DNA of 64,000 nucleotides from Fragilariopsis cylindrus CCMP1102 (taxonomy: Eukaryota > Bacillariophyta > Bacillariophyceae > Bacillariales > Bacillariaceae). Made by a program: the position numbers and the translations under genes. The notes under the pieces are model-generated. The model had not been told where the DNA came from. It saw only the letters and a list, made by a program, of their open reading frames with translations, and did no database searches. The stretch covers positions 1 through 64,000 of the forward strand of contig FMBT01000293.1 in the NCBI GenBank assembly GCA_900095095.1. The letters are read 5' to 3'. Positions 43,909-56,122 of the stretch are shown piece by piece. Within the stretch, counting starts at the first letter, position 1, and each line of letters begins with the position of its first letter.

Positions 43909-45404
43909 TTACCTCCCTTTCTTATACTTGAGCAATATTTTTTCCACATCGTCGTCCATGTGGCGCGAGAAATGCAAAAGTAGGTTTGCCTGTTCACTGA
44001 CCTCTGTTTTAATCGTAGTGCGAGTATCTTGGTCGTCTATAGTGATTTTGCGTTTGCGTTTACGTTTGCATTCTGGACGACGGACTTGAGCCATCGGAGA
44101 TGTGGCTTCATTGTAGCTAGTAGATCCAAAACTAGAGCCGAATCCTTCGGTACCTCTACTATTAGTTCCTTGTTCCGAACTATCTGCACTACTAACACGA
44201 CTAGGATGCGCTGCTGCTGCTGCTGTCGATAAGTCAAGTCTGTTCCTTATGTCATTAATCAATGCATAATTAGGGTGGGATTTGGTGGCAGTTTTTGTAG
44301 CGAGAGACAACAACGTATCGCCACTGCTGGTTATCGCAAAAAGAGAGTCTGGATTTACCCGAAGAAGCATGTCCAACTTCTCTGGCGAGCAATGGCGACT
44401 ACAAGCAACGTGTGCAGGAAGGAAACCTTTCTTATCAATCATAAAACAAGATCGCCTTCCACGTTGAATCAATGCTTCAGTGATTCTTGGTGATACGTAA
44501 TCTGGATTGATTCGGCAAGTCACGTTTGAGTGTGTGTGTGTGTGTGTGCGAGAAAGAAAGAAAGAAAGAAGGAGAGAGACGTAGTATAATATGAGCATAT
44601 TCGGTAAGTTCACGAGTCGTGCCACAAATGAAAACTATTACTATGCATACGTTCAATCTATGCTTTAAATATAACAAAGAACGAACCTGTAAAGATGATA
44701 TGCAGTGGCGTGCGTCTACCAACTCCACCTGTCTGAGTGAGGGCCATAGGATAGGCATCCATTAGCTTCCCGATCAGAATTTCCTTAGTTGCAGAATCCA
44801 TCTTCGTATTTCTCTGCGAAATGACATGAAGAGGCAAAGAGCCGTATCCATTTCTGATTTGCGCTGCATGAGGTGTAGCGGCCAAAATCTCTTGGACGAC
44901 AATAGCTCGCTTTTGTGTATCACCTTTGCTTGTAATAGCTTGATGAATGATACTCGTGGATATGTTGTTGTCCATAGTCATGTTGGTTACATTGATAAGG
45001 GAATTGCTCCGACAGCTGTTGAGCACAGACGTCCTGTAATGATCGAAACGAAGCGAGAGAAAAAGTCAGAAAGAATGTGAGCGTGATATATATTAGCAAG
45101 ACTAAAAATGGGATGCAATTCACAACTACAGCGTCATGATCACACAATAAACACATTAGAACTAAATGTCTGTATGTATGTGTGCGTACCATTTGTTAGA
45201 ACGGCACATCTGAAAAACGGCCTTCATTTCATCTCGAATAGTAGAGTTAGGAGAACGATGGAGATTGATTTGATTATCGTCCTCACGACGACCCATGTTT
45301 CTCTTTTCTGGTGTGATTCGACAAGAGGACGATGCAACAGTTTCAACGTCGCTATCCATGTTTCTCTTATATGGTGATTTTCGATTGTTACTTGGCGCCA
45401 TCAT
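43909..45404 (-). CDS. Ankyrin-repeat-like protein with basic C-terminus
   Basis: Three exons on the minus strand: 45404-45190, 45033-44687 and 44501-43909; 384 aa, all in frame after splicing. After a polar N-terminus come degenerate ankyrin units: AAQIRNGYGSLPLHVISQR, GVGRRTPLHIIFTDYVSPRI (formed across intron 2), KKGFLPAHVACSRHCSPEKL and DSLFAITSSGDTLLSLATKT. This unit style (GxLPLHxxxxR, then CSPEKLxxLL) is common in diatom ankyrin proteins. The C-terminal part has an Ala tract, Ser/Gly-rich sequence and a nuclear-localisation-type cluster CKRKRKRK, so a nuclear role is plausible. The intron before exon 3 carries a GT tract and a GAAA tract directly beside the acceptor on the coding strand. 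Confidence 0.8.
44529..44570. repeat. (GT)n and (GAAA)n microsatellites inside an intron
   Basis: Ten GT units followed by about five GAAA units, within the second intron of the ankyrin gene. Confidence 0.9.
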
Positions 45405-47366
45405 CGTTTTGGTTTGGTTTGGTTCGGTTCGGTTTGTTGTTTTTTATTATTATGAGTTATCCATGAAGGTGCTTCCCGTGGTGCACGAAGAAAGCAGCGT
45501 CCGAAGGTGAAAATAAATATGGCATACTTGTTGTTGTCGTAAACTAACTTTGAGCAAGTAACGAAAAAAACGACGTGACAATCGAACGGATCAAACACGC
45601 TCGATAATATTGTTGTCTGTTGACTCTTCCACGATTTGTTTTTCGAAACTGAAATATCGATCCCATAAAAACCATTGTACTTCTCGCCCTGCTCTTACGT
45701 TTCCGGGATAGCAGTCTTTCTTGAAGATGCTTCATACATCGGCATTCTCTCTTATGTTAGTCGTCTCTTATTTGTTGTCAATAATTATTAGTGCACTAAA
45801 AGAAGATGATGCAAAAAATGTATCCCGTGAAAACTACGCCTTAATTACTCCAAGATTTTGAATTTAGTCTGTACCGTAATAAATAAACGCGGCTAAAATT
45901 CGAAAATCGTTTTTTTCACAGGCTTTATTTCTTGAAGAAGATTACGGTGACAGATGACGAATAGCCTACTACTACCGCTTTCACTCTAGTACAAATTACA
46001 ACATCAAGTGGTGTGACTTTATACGCATTTTTCGTTAAGAGCAACAATAGCACTTCAAGCAAATCATTCATTCCCATCGCGGAACACTCGAACACGATCG
46101 AGCTTTCAAGAAAAACCTTTCACGTCTATCAGAGAAAATTAAAGGGAAACAAAAGGTTTTGTCCCATTCTCAATATTCTACAACGGATGTCTATTTTACC
46201 CGTCGTCACCATATTTGTGCTTCACCTTCGTCGCATACGCTATATATAGGTTTCAAACACCATAAAATAGATACACTATAAAATAGATAGATACACTATA
46301 TAATTAAGTCAACATCATTTCCATAAAACAGTAGTCATATATTAACTACTAGTTGCTACGAACTCTACAACAGAAGTTTCACTTCCACACCTCTAACCAG
46401 ACCTGACACAGTGTGCAACACGTACTTCTATCATGTGTGATAAGAACACCTCTTTGTCGCTGTTCTTCTTCTCAGTGAAAAGTGTGTGATGGAGGTAGAA
46501 GTCTCTATATCTTGACCAGGCAAGGAAGAATTACTACCTTATAATGATGTACACACTAAGGTACATCTGGATAATGTTCTACTGAAGGCAGCTTTAGCTG
46601 CATATCAAGCTACTACTATTCCAGAGGGCAATTGATTTTTGTCACACAATCAGCTACAAGAACAACAATTGGCGAGACAAGAAGACAAGCAATTAGTGCA
46701 GCATCAACATACTTACTATATGCAATATTCTCACAGGGTATCATACTACAGTAAGTCCTGGATGAATAACATCATCAAAGGCTGCACTTCTGATGTCACT
46801 ATTTTGGTAGTACAAGTATCAGCAAATTGTAGTAAAAATATAGTTTGCGCGGCATTTGCTCTCACGAATTAACTAAACCAATATGACGTCAAAATATTAT
46901 TTAACACATAATTTATATAGCAGTTTTTTATTTTTACTAGCTCGTAGGATTAAAATTATTTAAAGAAATGAGATCAAAATCCAACTAATGTGTGTGATTG
47001 ATTCGTGCTACAATAAGTACACGTGTTTTTTATATCCGTTACGGTATTCGAATATTTCTCTACAGTAAAAGTACGATCTTGTACAAAGTAAAACCCAGAT
47101 TTTAAGACTTTTGAGTGTGAATTTACGATACACGACTATCAAAAGCACTAGCCTGTGCAGGCCTGTTACAACGAAGCAAATGATGCTGCTACAAGTAACG
47201 ATAGCCAGCTTGTGTTCATGAATCGTCGTTGTGATGTCATTTGATATGAAATAATATTTCGTTCTCCACGCAAAGACACGATATCCTCCTAATCATCATT
47301 ACCCTATCATAATATCATACACCATTGGATATTCTTGATTTTTGGTCGTAATTATTCCCTTCGAAA
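45405..47366. other. Long gene-free region
   Basis: Nearly 2 kb. A short direct repeat (AAAATAGAT..ACACTATA) sits at 46263-46300. Around 46560-46870 one plus-strand frame reads like worn coding sequence (Gln/His/Tyr-rich, containing QLQEQQLARQEDKQLVQHQH), which might be a piece of mobile DNA, but I see no ends or signature motif. The 100 bp before 47367 presumably hold the RING gene promoter. Confidence 0.5.
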
Positions 47367-50300
47367 ATGTTTCGCTTTTTAGGTGGAAGAAATTCACATC
47401 GAAAGAAGCGACATGCTCGTGATGATGTCGAGAAGCAAAATAAAAACAGTGGCAGACGTAATAAAGAACCATCGCATCAAATCGTTGTCTCTCCTCGCGA
47501 TAACTCACCACAGACGACTACTCTTTTCTTTGATGATAGAAGCATCGGAATGAGTCTCTACACCACACCATCGAAGTCTACAGTTAATTATTCTTGTCTA
47601 AGTAAACGTGACACCTACAACTACAAATGGCAATCGTCCTCTCAAGGTACAGAGGGACCAGGCACAGAATTCACAGCCGAGGTTGCTTTAATACAAAACA
47701 GATTGGGTGGTTGGCAATCTCCACCGTCTCCTGCGGTGGTAAGTCGTCCCGAACCATCATTGTTATTTTCATCGACGTCGTCATCGCTACCATCATCACC
47801 TTCATCACCGGTATCACCCTCACTGACATCACCGTCATCATTTTATTGCAACAACAAAAAGGGAGACGAGATTATTCATTCTATGGGATCACAAACAACC
47901 TCACTATCACTCGCTTCGATCACACCCTCGTTGAAGACAGCATCATTTTCAGTCCATAGTTCCTCTTCAAGATCGCATGGTGAAGAAACTACAGGCAGCG
48001 AGTCTTTTCTTTCTCGAACATCGTATCCCGATGACGTTGATTCTTTGATGTTCATAGAAGCTGAAGAATTAAATCCGATACCAAACTATGATCATGTAGA
48101 AGATGATTCAACGGCATGTTCTGACACAGGCATTGATCTTGGAGCTCAAAATTTGGTATATCGAATCTCTACTATGTTTGATTCTGGTGGTGGTACTCGT
48201 AACGAGAAAATGATGACCAACAGTCCAGAACAAAAACTTGCAGTAGTCGATTTTGAAGAAGAAAATGATGTACATAGTATCAGTGACACATCATTTGGGG
48301 ATCCGGTTAGGTCAAGTCAAAGCGAAGAGGAGGAGGAAGAAAGTACTACATGCAGCTCCATTTCAACGTTGACCACGGATAATATTGCTCAAGATATTTC
48401 TACGTCTCAACGAATAACATCACGAATTACCGCTTCGAGCCATAGTCACGCGAATTTCATTAGTGAAACATCCAGTACGAGTGACACCAAGTTACAGTCC
48501 ACAGAAATTTCGATACTGGCAGAAGATGATCAACTGTTTCAAGAAGATCAACACGATTATCATGTATCGAATAACAAGTTATTGTGTGGTAACGATCATT
48601 CCATCCTAGCCATCTCAACTTCTGATGAGGAACTATTGAGTTTTTCTGAAATGATTAATAGATACGAGGCTGTACCACAACGACTAACTACGATGGAAGG
48701 GCAGAAAACCTATGATACAGCAGCAGCAGCAGCAGCAGCAGCAGCTGAAAGAGAAGCATTAGCTTTTGATGATGTTCTTTTGACGGAAGTTGTGTAGCAC
48801 TTGAAGAAGTTTATAATCCAAGAAACAATACGGTAGAACAAAAACGAGTACGCGGAACAACAACCAATCGAAGGTCAAAAGAGAAGAAGCAATCAGATGA
48901 AAAGCAGGAGGATGCCGATGACGATGACGATGACGATGACAATAATGATGAACAATTTCAAGAAGATTGGCACCATTGCCATGTATTAGGTATCAATTCG
49001 TTGTGTGATAGCGATCAGTCCATTTTGGACCTTCCAATTGATAATGAACAATTGAGTTTTTCTGGTTTTCTGGCCCTTTGCGAGGCTGAAAGCTTAGCTG
49101 GAAGATTGGCTCCTGGTCCATCGCCTACTGAGAAACCGATTCGGAGAACAATCATTAGCGAGGGTTTAGCTGTCAACTCAGTCCCTGTCAAAGGAAAGCG
49201 TGTAAAGAAGAAATCGATTGATGAAGGTCACCAGGTGAAACTTACTTCTAATAGAAGCAAAGGATGCTCATGGGTTGGTGATTATGTGAATGTACCTCCG
49301 GCTTCCTTTGAAAAGTTCACACCTCCATTAGAAGGAACGATAGCCCAACGTTCGCAAATGGATGCAAATTCCGTCACAAAATTTGTAGATCAGGCTGTTA
49401 ACTTCATCGTAGAAATACCCGCAAGCAAATCTGTCTCAAGTAGTCGCTCCCCTGAGAACTTTAACTTTTCAGTTATCCTTTCGAAGTTTGAGGCGCAGAG
49501 CTTGAAAAAGACAATGAGCCCCCCGGCCCCTCGAAGACTCCTCCCAGGAAGAGCATTTCAAGCAATCGCTGTGACGGATAAGGAAGATGGAAACTTGCAT
49601 CGCCTTGACGAGACGTCCGAATTAAGACACAAGCAACAAGATATTTCCAGCGAGAACTCCTCTCAACGTGGTGCTCAGAGCTTGCACAAACATATATGTT
49701 CCCCATTTCCACCATCCTCAGAAGAAGATTGTTCGGTCGAGTTAGCGAAGAGTAGTGATGCAAATAGTAGTGGGATCTGCGAAGACTCTATATTCACTCC
49801 TCCGAGCTGCAGAAGGAAAATTGGACGACCAGAGTGATACAATTAGTAGTGGGACATGTGAAGACTCCATATTCACTCCTCCGAGCTTCTCAGATGGAGC
49901 CTGGGACGATCAGATACCACCATTAAGCACGGAAATCCAGGTAAATACAGATATTCTAGAACTAGAAGAAAGCTCCCACGATGAACATGATTGGTCAGAA
50001 CCATATGGAATCTTCGATTTGAACGTTACTGACAACTGCACGAAGAAAATTCATTTACCAAGCAATCATCTAAATCTGAAACTTCTGTTGAACTCGCAAC
50101 CAGAAGGTGGCTTCCAGGAATCTGACTCAGTTAATACAAGGGATTTAGCTACTACAATTCTTGATATCACAAGCAAACCGAATTCTCAGATACACCATCT
50201 ACGATACTATACTGGCCCTGTAGACCTTGACGAATCAATAAGTGGCTCGTCGTCTGAAACTTCGTTTCTGCGAGAAGGAAAACGCTTCAGATGCCCGATT

Positions 50301-51777
50301 TTGATCATCGTTTTTCCCTCCAGGATAAATACGATGATTGCAATCCATCTGCATGGGCAGTAAATGGAAATGCAGATACATGTGGGCTGAAGTCACGAAT
50401 CGAGTGGGATAGTAATTGGAGCCTTGTAGATGAATCTTCCGTAAACCATCAGGTGCCTTGCAAATACGATTCTCCTGGATGTCTTTTACTCACGGAAGAA
50501 GAGCTATCTAGGCATAAGAAGTTAGTGAGCCCCTTACCGGAATCGCCGTTAAAAGGATACGATAATTGGAGGATGAAACAAGAATCAGAGATGCTGTACT
50601 TTGACAAACTCGAGGTAACGATGAAAAGACAACAGAACAAAAGGGAGAAGTCAGAGCACCTGCATTTTCGGGATCGCCTTCTAAAGTGTCTCAATACCAT
50701 CTACCATGTTTTACGACGCAGCCACCGACACTATGCTAGGCAAAACAAAGCCCATAATGGATGAAAGCATGGATAGTACTATTCACACCACACAAGGATA
50801 CAAAATACCATCTCAGAAAAACGAAACACTATCTCAGAAAAAGAAGACCCGAGGCTGGAATTTTCTTAGAAGGGTCATGCATAAGAAAGACGATGCTACG
50901 ATATGGGCTAAGAGGGACAAGAAGAAGACAAAGAAGAAGCTGCAGAACAAAAAAAGGTCCAAAAGGCCAAGGAAAATGAAAATTAGATGTTGTGAGTATC
51001 GATAAGTTCATGGAGATTTCGAATGATCATAGCGATCTTGTTAGTCCTAGCGCTATTGCTGGTTTAAGTCTGATTCCATTGATGAATCTGGATCACTTGA
51101 CTAAGATTACTGGTGGTGATGGTGATCCGAATGATAGAATGTTACATCATCTTGAATGGGAACGTATGAAACAAAAGCAAGCTGAATCTGACAAGGATAG
51201 GGATGAGTGGCGTGAACAAATAAGAATATCCATGCTGAAGGAACAAGAATTAGAAAGACAACGTCGTCTTAACAACAGTTCCGATTCGGATTGTAGTGTC
51301 ACGCTACAAGTAGCTTCGCAAGGATTGGGTTCTCGAAGAATCAAACAGATTTAGATCATCAGCGAAATGCACATCCTTCCTTAAAGTCTGAGTATTCTCT
51401 CAACGCTCAGAAGTCATGCCAAAGAGAAAGCATTTACTGTCGTGGGATCAATAACTACATCTGTGACACAAGTAGGATCACGGACTCTACAGCTAGAGAA
51501 TCAGAGTCGCTTGAAAGCTGTTCCACAGATTCATTGTGCACAAGAATATCTCATTCACCCAGTCCTATCACCATCAACTTCACTAAACTCTCCCAGGTCG
51601 GTTTCACATCTTACGCCGTGCGTGATATGTAAAGTTTCGGAAAGAAGTCATATTTCTATGCCTTGTATGCACTACTCGTTTTGTGGCGAATGTTCCGAAG
51701 ATCTCAGCAAAGTTCAGATCCCAATCTGTCCTATTTGTCAAACAAAAGATATAGTTTTGAGCCGTGTATACACCTAA
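47367..51777 (+). CDS. Long low-complexity RING-finger protein, coding in several frames
   Basis: Starts MFRFLGGRNSHRKKRHARD at 47367. Four kilobases of Ser/Thr/Glu-rich sequence end in a C3HC4-type RING: PCVICKVSERSHISMPCMHY, then SFCGECSEDL and PICPICQTKDI. Cys and His spacing is right for a ubiquitin ligase, and its position at the extreme C-terminus is common in diatom RING proteins. Between start and RING the readable frame changes about seven times (near 48788, 49808, 50290, 50705-50760, 50980, 51345 and 51600). Several equal one missing base; others equal two missing or one extra. A CAG tract at 48720-48745 encodes poly-Ala, and a 27-residue unit with CEDSIFTPPS is tandemly duplicated. 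The middle part has basic, coiled stretches (EWREQIRISMLKEQELERQR). It is either one large gene hit by errors or decay, or two genes; the RING portion is firm. Confidence 0.6.
49754..49913 (+). repeat. Divergent tandem duplication of ~80 bp within the RING gene
   Basis: Unit 1 is 49754-49832 (79 bp) and unit 2 is 49833-49913 (81 bp). Both encode a SSGxCEDSIFTPPS peptide followed by an acidic-aromatic DDQ end. Unit 1 lacks two bases relative to unit 2, which changes the reading frame inside the repeat. Confidence 0.85.
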
Positions 51778-52093
51778 TATTGTTAACCTGGTGGGAATAA
51801 ATAGAAAAAGATCATGATACACACATTTAATAACGCGAATAAAATCTATAAAACAAATCAACTACTGTAATATAATATGGTTTTCGTGATCACCTTTGCT
51901 TCATTGTTTCGACATTATCTATTCCGATTTGTTTTTCTTTCTTTTACTCCTAACATGTGAGCGCACCCATTATTCTGTCCCCGATCAATGTCGAGTATTC
52001 ATTGTTCTTGTCGCCGAGCCTCCATATCATCATAATTCAACGTCTCGTTTGTTGCTGCAATCGATGGTGGCGGTAAACTTGTACGTATACGTG
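51778..52093. other. Convergent spacer
   Basis: 316 bp between the RING and four-TM genes. No feature recognised. Confidence 0.6.
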
Positions 52094-52910
52094 CTATTGA
52101 AGACAAACCGTCATATTTTTTGTTTCTGTTCCCACAGTCTTGTTGCAAACACGGAATAGGTCTAGGACTACAACATAATAAACACAGGAGATAAAATATG
52201 CGAACGCAGAAGAGGCACTGAAATATACGGCGTCCCCTATCTCACATTCTGTATCAAAGCATAGACCTGGATAAATTAGAACTGGATCAATTAAGAAGAT
52301 TCCAAACGTTCCACTTTGAACCACTGACGCTGCCAAAAATAGGATACTTGTTGTTACGAAACTTCCAAGGAATTGACAGAAAAAAAGTTCCAAGATAGAA
52401 ATCAAAATACCGATAAATGCGAGACTTGGTGCAATCACAGCACAAAGCTGTATTATGAATAAGATTTCAGTTGGAGCATCCAAATCAAATATTCTATCAT
52501 ATACGAAGCATCCTTCGGTGACGAGCAAAGATCCCATCTCGTTTTTTTCTTCTTGGATCGTACTATTAGAAGTGCTATCATGTTTGAAAATTCCCATCCA
52601 TGATCCTCCCTCCTCTGATTCGAAATATAAAAATTGACAAGTATTTGATGCAAAATAACTCAGGATGATACCGGCAGTAGCAACACAAATTATAAGTATC
52701 CTATTTTATCAAAAGAACAACAAAAGATAAGAAGCAAAAATGAGTACGTATCATCATCATCATTTAGGTGAGAAGACGAACGAACGAGCGAGCGACGGTA
52801 CGAAATTATTATAGATAGAGATCAAAAGAAAGACAACAGTTAAAAACTCACTTCAAAATGTATCCGCATTTTAGTTCCCACCGACTCGTAGTACAATTCG
52901 ACATCATCAT
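52094..52910 (-). CDS. Four-transmembrane-segment protein of unknown function
   Basis: Exon 1 is 52910-52852 and exon 2 is 52700-52094 on the minus strand, intron 151 bp; 221 aa. Segments: KILIICVATAGIILSYFA right at the splice junction, LFIIQLCAVIAPSLAFIGIL, ILELFFCQFLGSFVTTSILF with LAASVV, and AYFISCVYYVVVLDLF. Between TM1 and TM2 is a loop of ~55 residues with several Cys. Between TM3 and TM4 the loop has CFDTECEIGDAVYFSASSAF. The layout (short N-terminus, four TMs, Cys in both outer loops) is like claudin or tetraspan proteins in general form, but no signature motif is present. I do not recognise the family. Confidence 0.7.
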
Positions 52911-53502
52911 TCTTCACAGCAATCAATTATCTCAACGTTACTTGTAGTAGAATAAGTTTAGACAGAATTGTGTGGAGTAGATTATGAAGGAGGATGTAAA
53001 TTTCGAATTATGAAGGATGTTTATCGCAGTGATCGTGAAAAAAATGCTTCTTATTGTTCTTGGCTTAATTTATATTCATTCAGTATCAGGAAGCTATGAT
53101 GTCTCTTGAAAGCTGAAAGCACGACTCAATTAGGGGAATGCCCTCTCCCCGAAAGATGAACTATGAAAAAGGGACAAAATACTAATTTTGCCCTTCGAGC
53201 CCAAAACAACAGAGATAGCAGCAATGACGATCAAGTAAACAGAATGAAGAATGAATGTATCATACTTGTACAATCATACTTTTTATTAATGCTCAATGGG
53301 ATATTTAATATTTAGCTAGGAAATCCATTATATTGCATCTTCCATTTCATCTATCAGCAAGAGAGGACGCGAAAAGGAAAGACGGCGGATTGATTCGATT
53401 CGATTCGATTCATTTCCAGACGGCGGATTGGTCTGATTCGTTGATTCGTGATTTGACAGTTTTGGGAACATTATTATCGTTCATCGTATCTACCCTAGGA
53501 AG
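52911..53502. other. Divergent promoter region
   Basis: 592 bp. A GATTCGATTCGATTCGATTC repeat lies at about 53391-53411, close to the WD40-like gene start. No other feature. Confidence 0.55.
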
Positions 53503-55960
53503 ATGCCAAAACCTAAAAGCATGTTTCCTCTGTTTCTTCGTCAACCTCCTCCTAAGGTGGTTTCTGCAGCACCTACTACCGACGACGACAACAACAACAA
53601 AGGTGACGACGACATCATTATTGATGACGACAATGATAATAGCGATGATGATGATGATGATGATGACGATCTTCCTCTGACCAGTTTACTGGTAGACCGT
53701 CTTGAAAAATCATCATCCACCAAAATAAAAAAGAGGAGACGACGTGAGTCATTATCTGCAGCGAAATTTGCATCAACAGCGACTACATATGGTATCGAGA
53801 ATGAAAACGACGATGATATGCTGCGTTTAAATAGTAGTACTAACAGAAGTACTTATAGCAAGAAGAAGAAGAAAAAAAAAATCAGAAAAGAATCAAAAAA
53901 TGATATTGTTCACTCAAGTAATGGAAGCGCACATTTTACAACAGCAGCAGGAACAACAATAATAACATCAACATCAACTGCGACTGCAACAGGTAATAGT
54001 AGCAGTGCAAAAACTAGTCACGTAATAAGTAGAAACAAGGGGTTAAGTTGTGATACTAATACAGCTGAAACTGCTAATAATGATGATGATGATGATGATG
54101 ACATTCTTGATGATGAAATTGTTGATTGTTCTGATGTTGAGGAGACGATTGCTAATAATAATAATAGATCGATACAGTTACGTCGTCTTCGTCGTCCCCG
54201 TTGTCGCAAAAAGTCAAAATCAACAAGGAAGCCTCCCAACCTCGTCGTTTTTTCAGTGATTCCGCAATGGATTTCATTGCGGCAGATATAACAATAACAA
54301 TCACATTAATAATGAGCAGGAAAGTATGACGACACAACAACGATCTTGTAGTAATAGAAGTGATAGTATTGTCAACAACAATAACAACAGAAATATTGTA
54401 AGCAAACTTAATGCACGGAGTATTGATGGTGGACACATATTGCATCATCGTCCTTCATCATCATCATCATTATCATCATCGTCGAGCAATTATTATTCTC
54501 GTTCTAAAACGATACACAATCAACGACCATCATCAACATCATGTCATTGGCCTAAAAAATGGAAAATACCATCCTGGATTTCGTTAGAAAATAATTGTGG
54601 TGGTGGTGGTGGTGGTGTTGGTGGAAAAATTGATCATATGACATGGGACGCAATGGGTGTTTTACTTGCTGTTGCTACCGGTAGAATTATAAGTATTTAT
54701 GATTGGGATATGGTTAGAGCTGCTGATATACAAGGACGAAGTGATCGTGTTCGTAATTGTTATGAATCTGAATGGAAAATTCCACCAATTGTTCAATTTC
54801 AGATACCATCTCTCGTTGGTAGTCTTGTTTGGAATTTATATAATATGGATGAACTAGCTGTGGGATTCCGTGTGTCGGGGCAGACGAGAATCTACAACGT
54901 TGACCGAGTTGCTCGGTGGCTATCCAAAGATCCATCTAGAAACAATAGATGTACTCCACCTCCGAGTACCTATCGAAATATTTCTCTGCAACGGATTACT
55001 GGGTCGGTTAGTGACATCCTCTTCTTAGATGCCGATAGTATATTAGTCAGCGTGGGGACTTTCTTATACCGTTGGAAGCTTTTATCGTCCAATGAAAAGC
55101 GACAAAAACAACAACGAACGTCATCGTCGTCAACGACGATAGGAGGGACACTTATTTGGCGATATCAACCACCATCTAATGTAACCTCCATGGCGCCATT
55201 AGGATCTAATCTAGTTGTTGTAGGTACCAACCGTGGACATTTGTGCCTCCTCGATTGGACTAAACGAACGAAGGAACGTTCCTTCTCAAACGAACACAGA
55301 CCATTGGTACTCCAAAATTGGATCCCACACGATTGTTTGGATGGTCCAAAAGAAGATAAGAGTCTTCGGATGATGATGGGAATTACGAAATTGAGAATAG
55401 AAACTAGTAATAATGAATGCGTGGCGGGGAAAAACTACTGGGGACGTTGCCGTGTGACGTGGGTGACACAATGCGGATGGCTTTTATCTGTGATAATGGA
55501 ATCTGCTAAAATTCAGGAAAATTGTCTCGTTCATCATTCAAGCCCAAAGGTTGTGTTTCGAAATGCAGATGGGAGTTTAATTAACACTGATGATAAGAGA
55601 AGTTGGAGTCTACCATACCATCTAATCGGAGTTGATATATCTAGTCGAGTAGCGTGCTGGGTAAACGTCCCAACCGTTACGAAAGTACTTGCTCATCATG
55701 ATAAATTCGTATTGGATTCACAACCTAATACTATTGTATCCAAAAGAAGGACATTGATGGTGCATACAAATGACCAAGAACTACACAGCATTCAGCTCCC
55801 TAAAGCAGTTAAAGATCTACCCCAGTCACTTGTTGTTCATCCTAATCTTGAATGGATTTTAGTTGGTGAAGGAAGAAAGATTCATATTTTAGTGGGAAGA
55901 GATCTCAAAGGGATGGTGCCAAGTACTTCTACTAATAGAATAACATCACAGCCATCATAG
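53503..55960 (+). CDS. WD40-like beta-propeller protein with low-complexity N-terminus
   Basis: Starts MPKPKSMFPLFLRQPPPKVV at 53503. The first ~330 residues are poly-Asp, Lys/Arg and Ser/Asn tracts. Two frame changes near 54240-54260 and 54287, each consistent with a missing base, join this to the long frame ending at 55960 through a readable QPRRFFSDSAMDFIAAD and an Asn run. The C-terminal ~400 residues look like a degenerate propeller: IDHMTWDAMGVLLAVATGR with IISIYDWDMV, VGSLVWNLYNMDELAVGF with TRIYNVDRV, VSDILFLDADSILVSVG, MAPLGSNLVVVGTNRGHLCL and NLEWILVGEGRKIHILVG. A Gly8 run precedes it. I cannot name the orthologue. The acidic and basic N-terminus suggests a nuclear protein. Confidence 0.65.
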
Positions 55961-56122
55961 ACTATTTGCACGTCGAAATACTTTTTTTTAGATGTAAATA
56001 GATAATTCAACTACTTATTTTAATACATAAATATGTTAATGATACATTAGTGGATACCGTTCTTTCTTTGTTCTCTCATATTTTACTATTATTCAAAGTG
56101 TACTCTTACAATTTCTCTTTTA

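Noticed and set aside
46560-46872. Worn coding-like stretch, possibly part of a mobile element
   Set aside because: No signature motif, boundary or repeat could be recognised, so no element is called.
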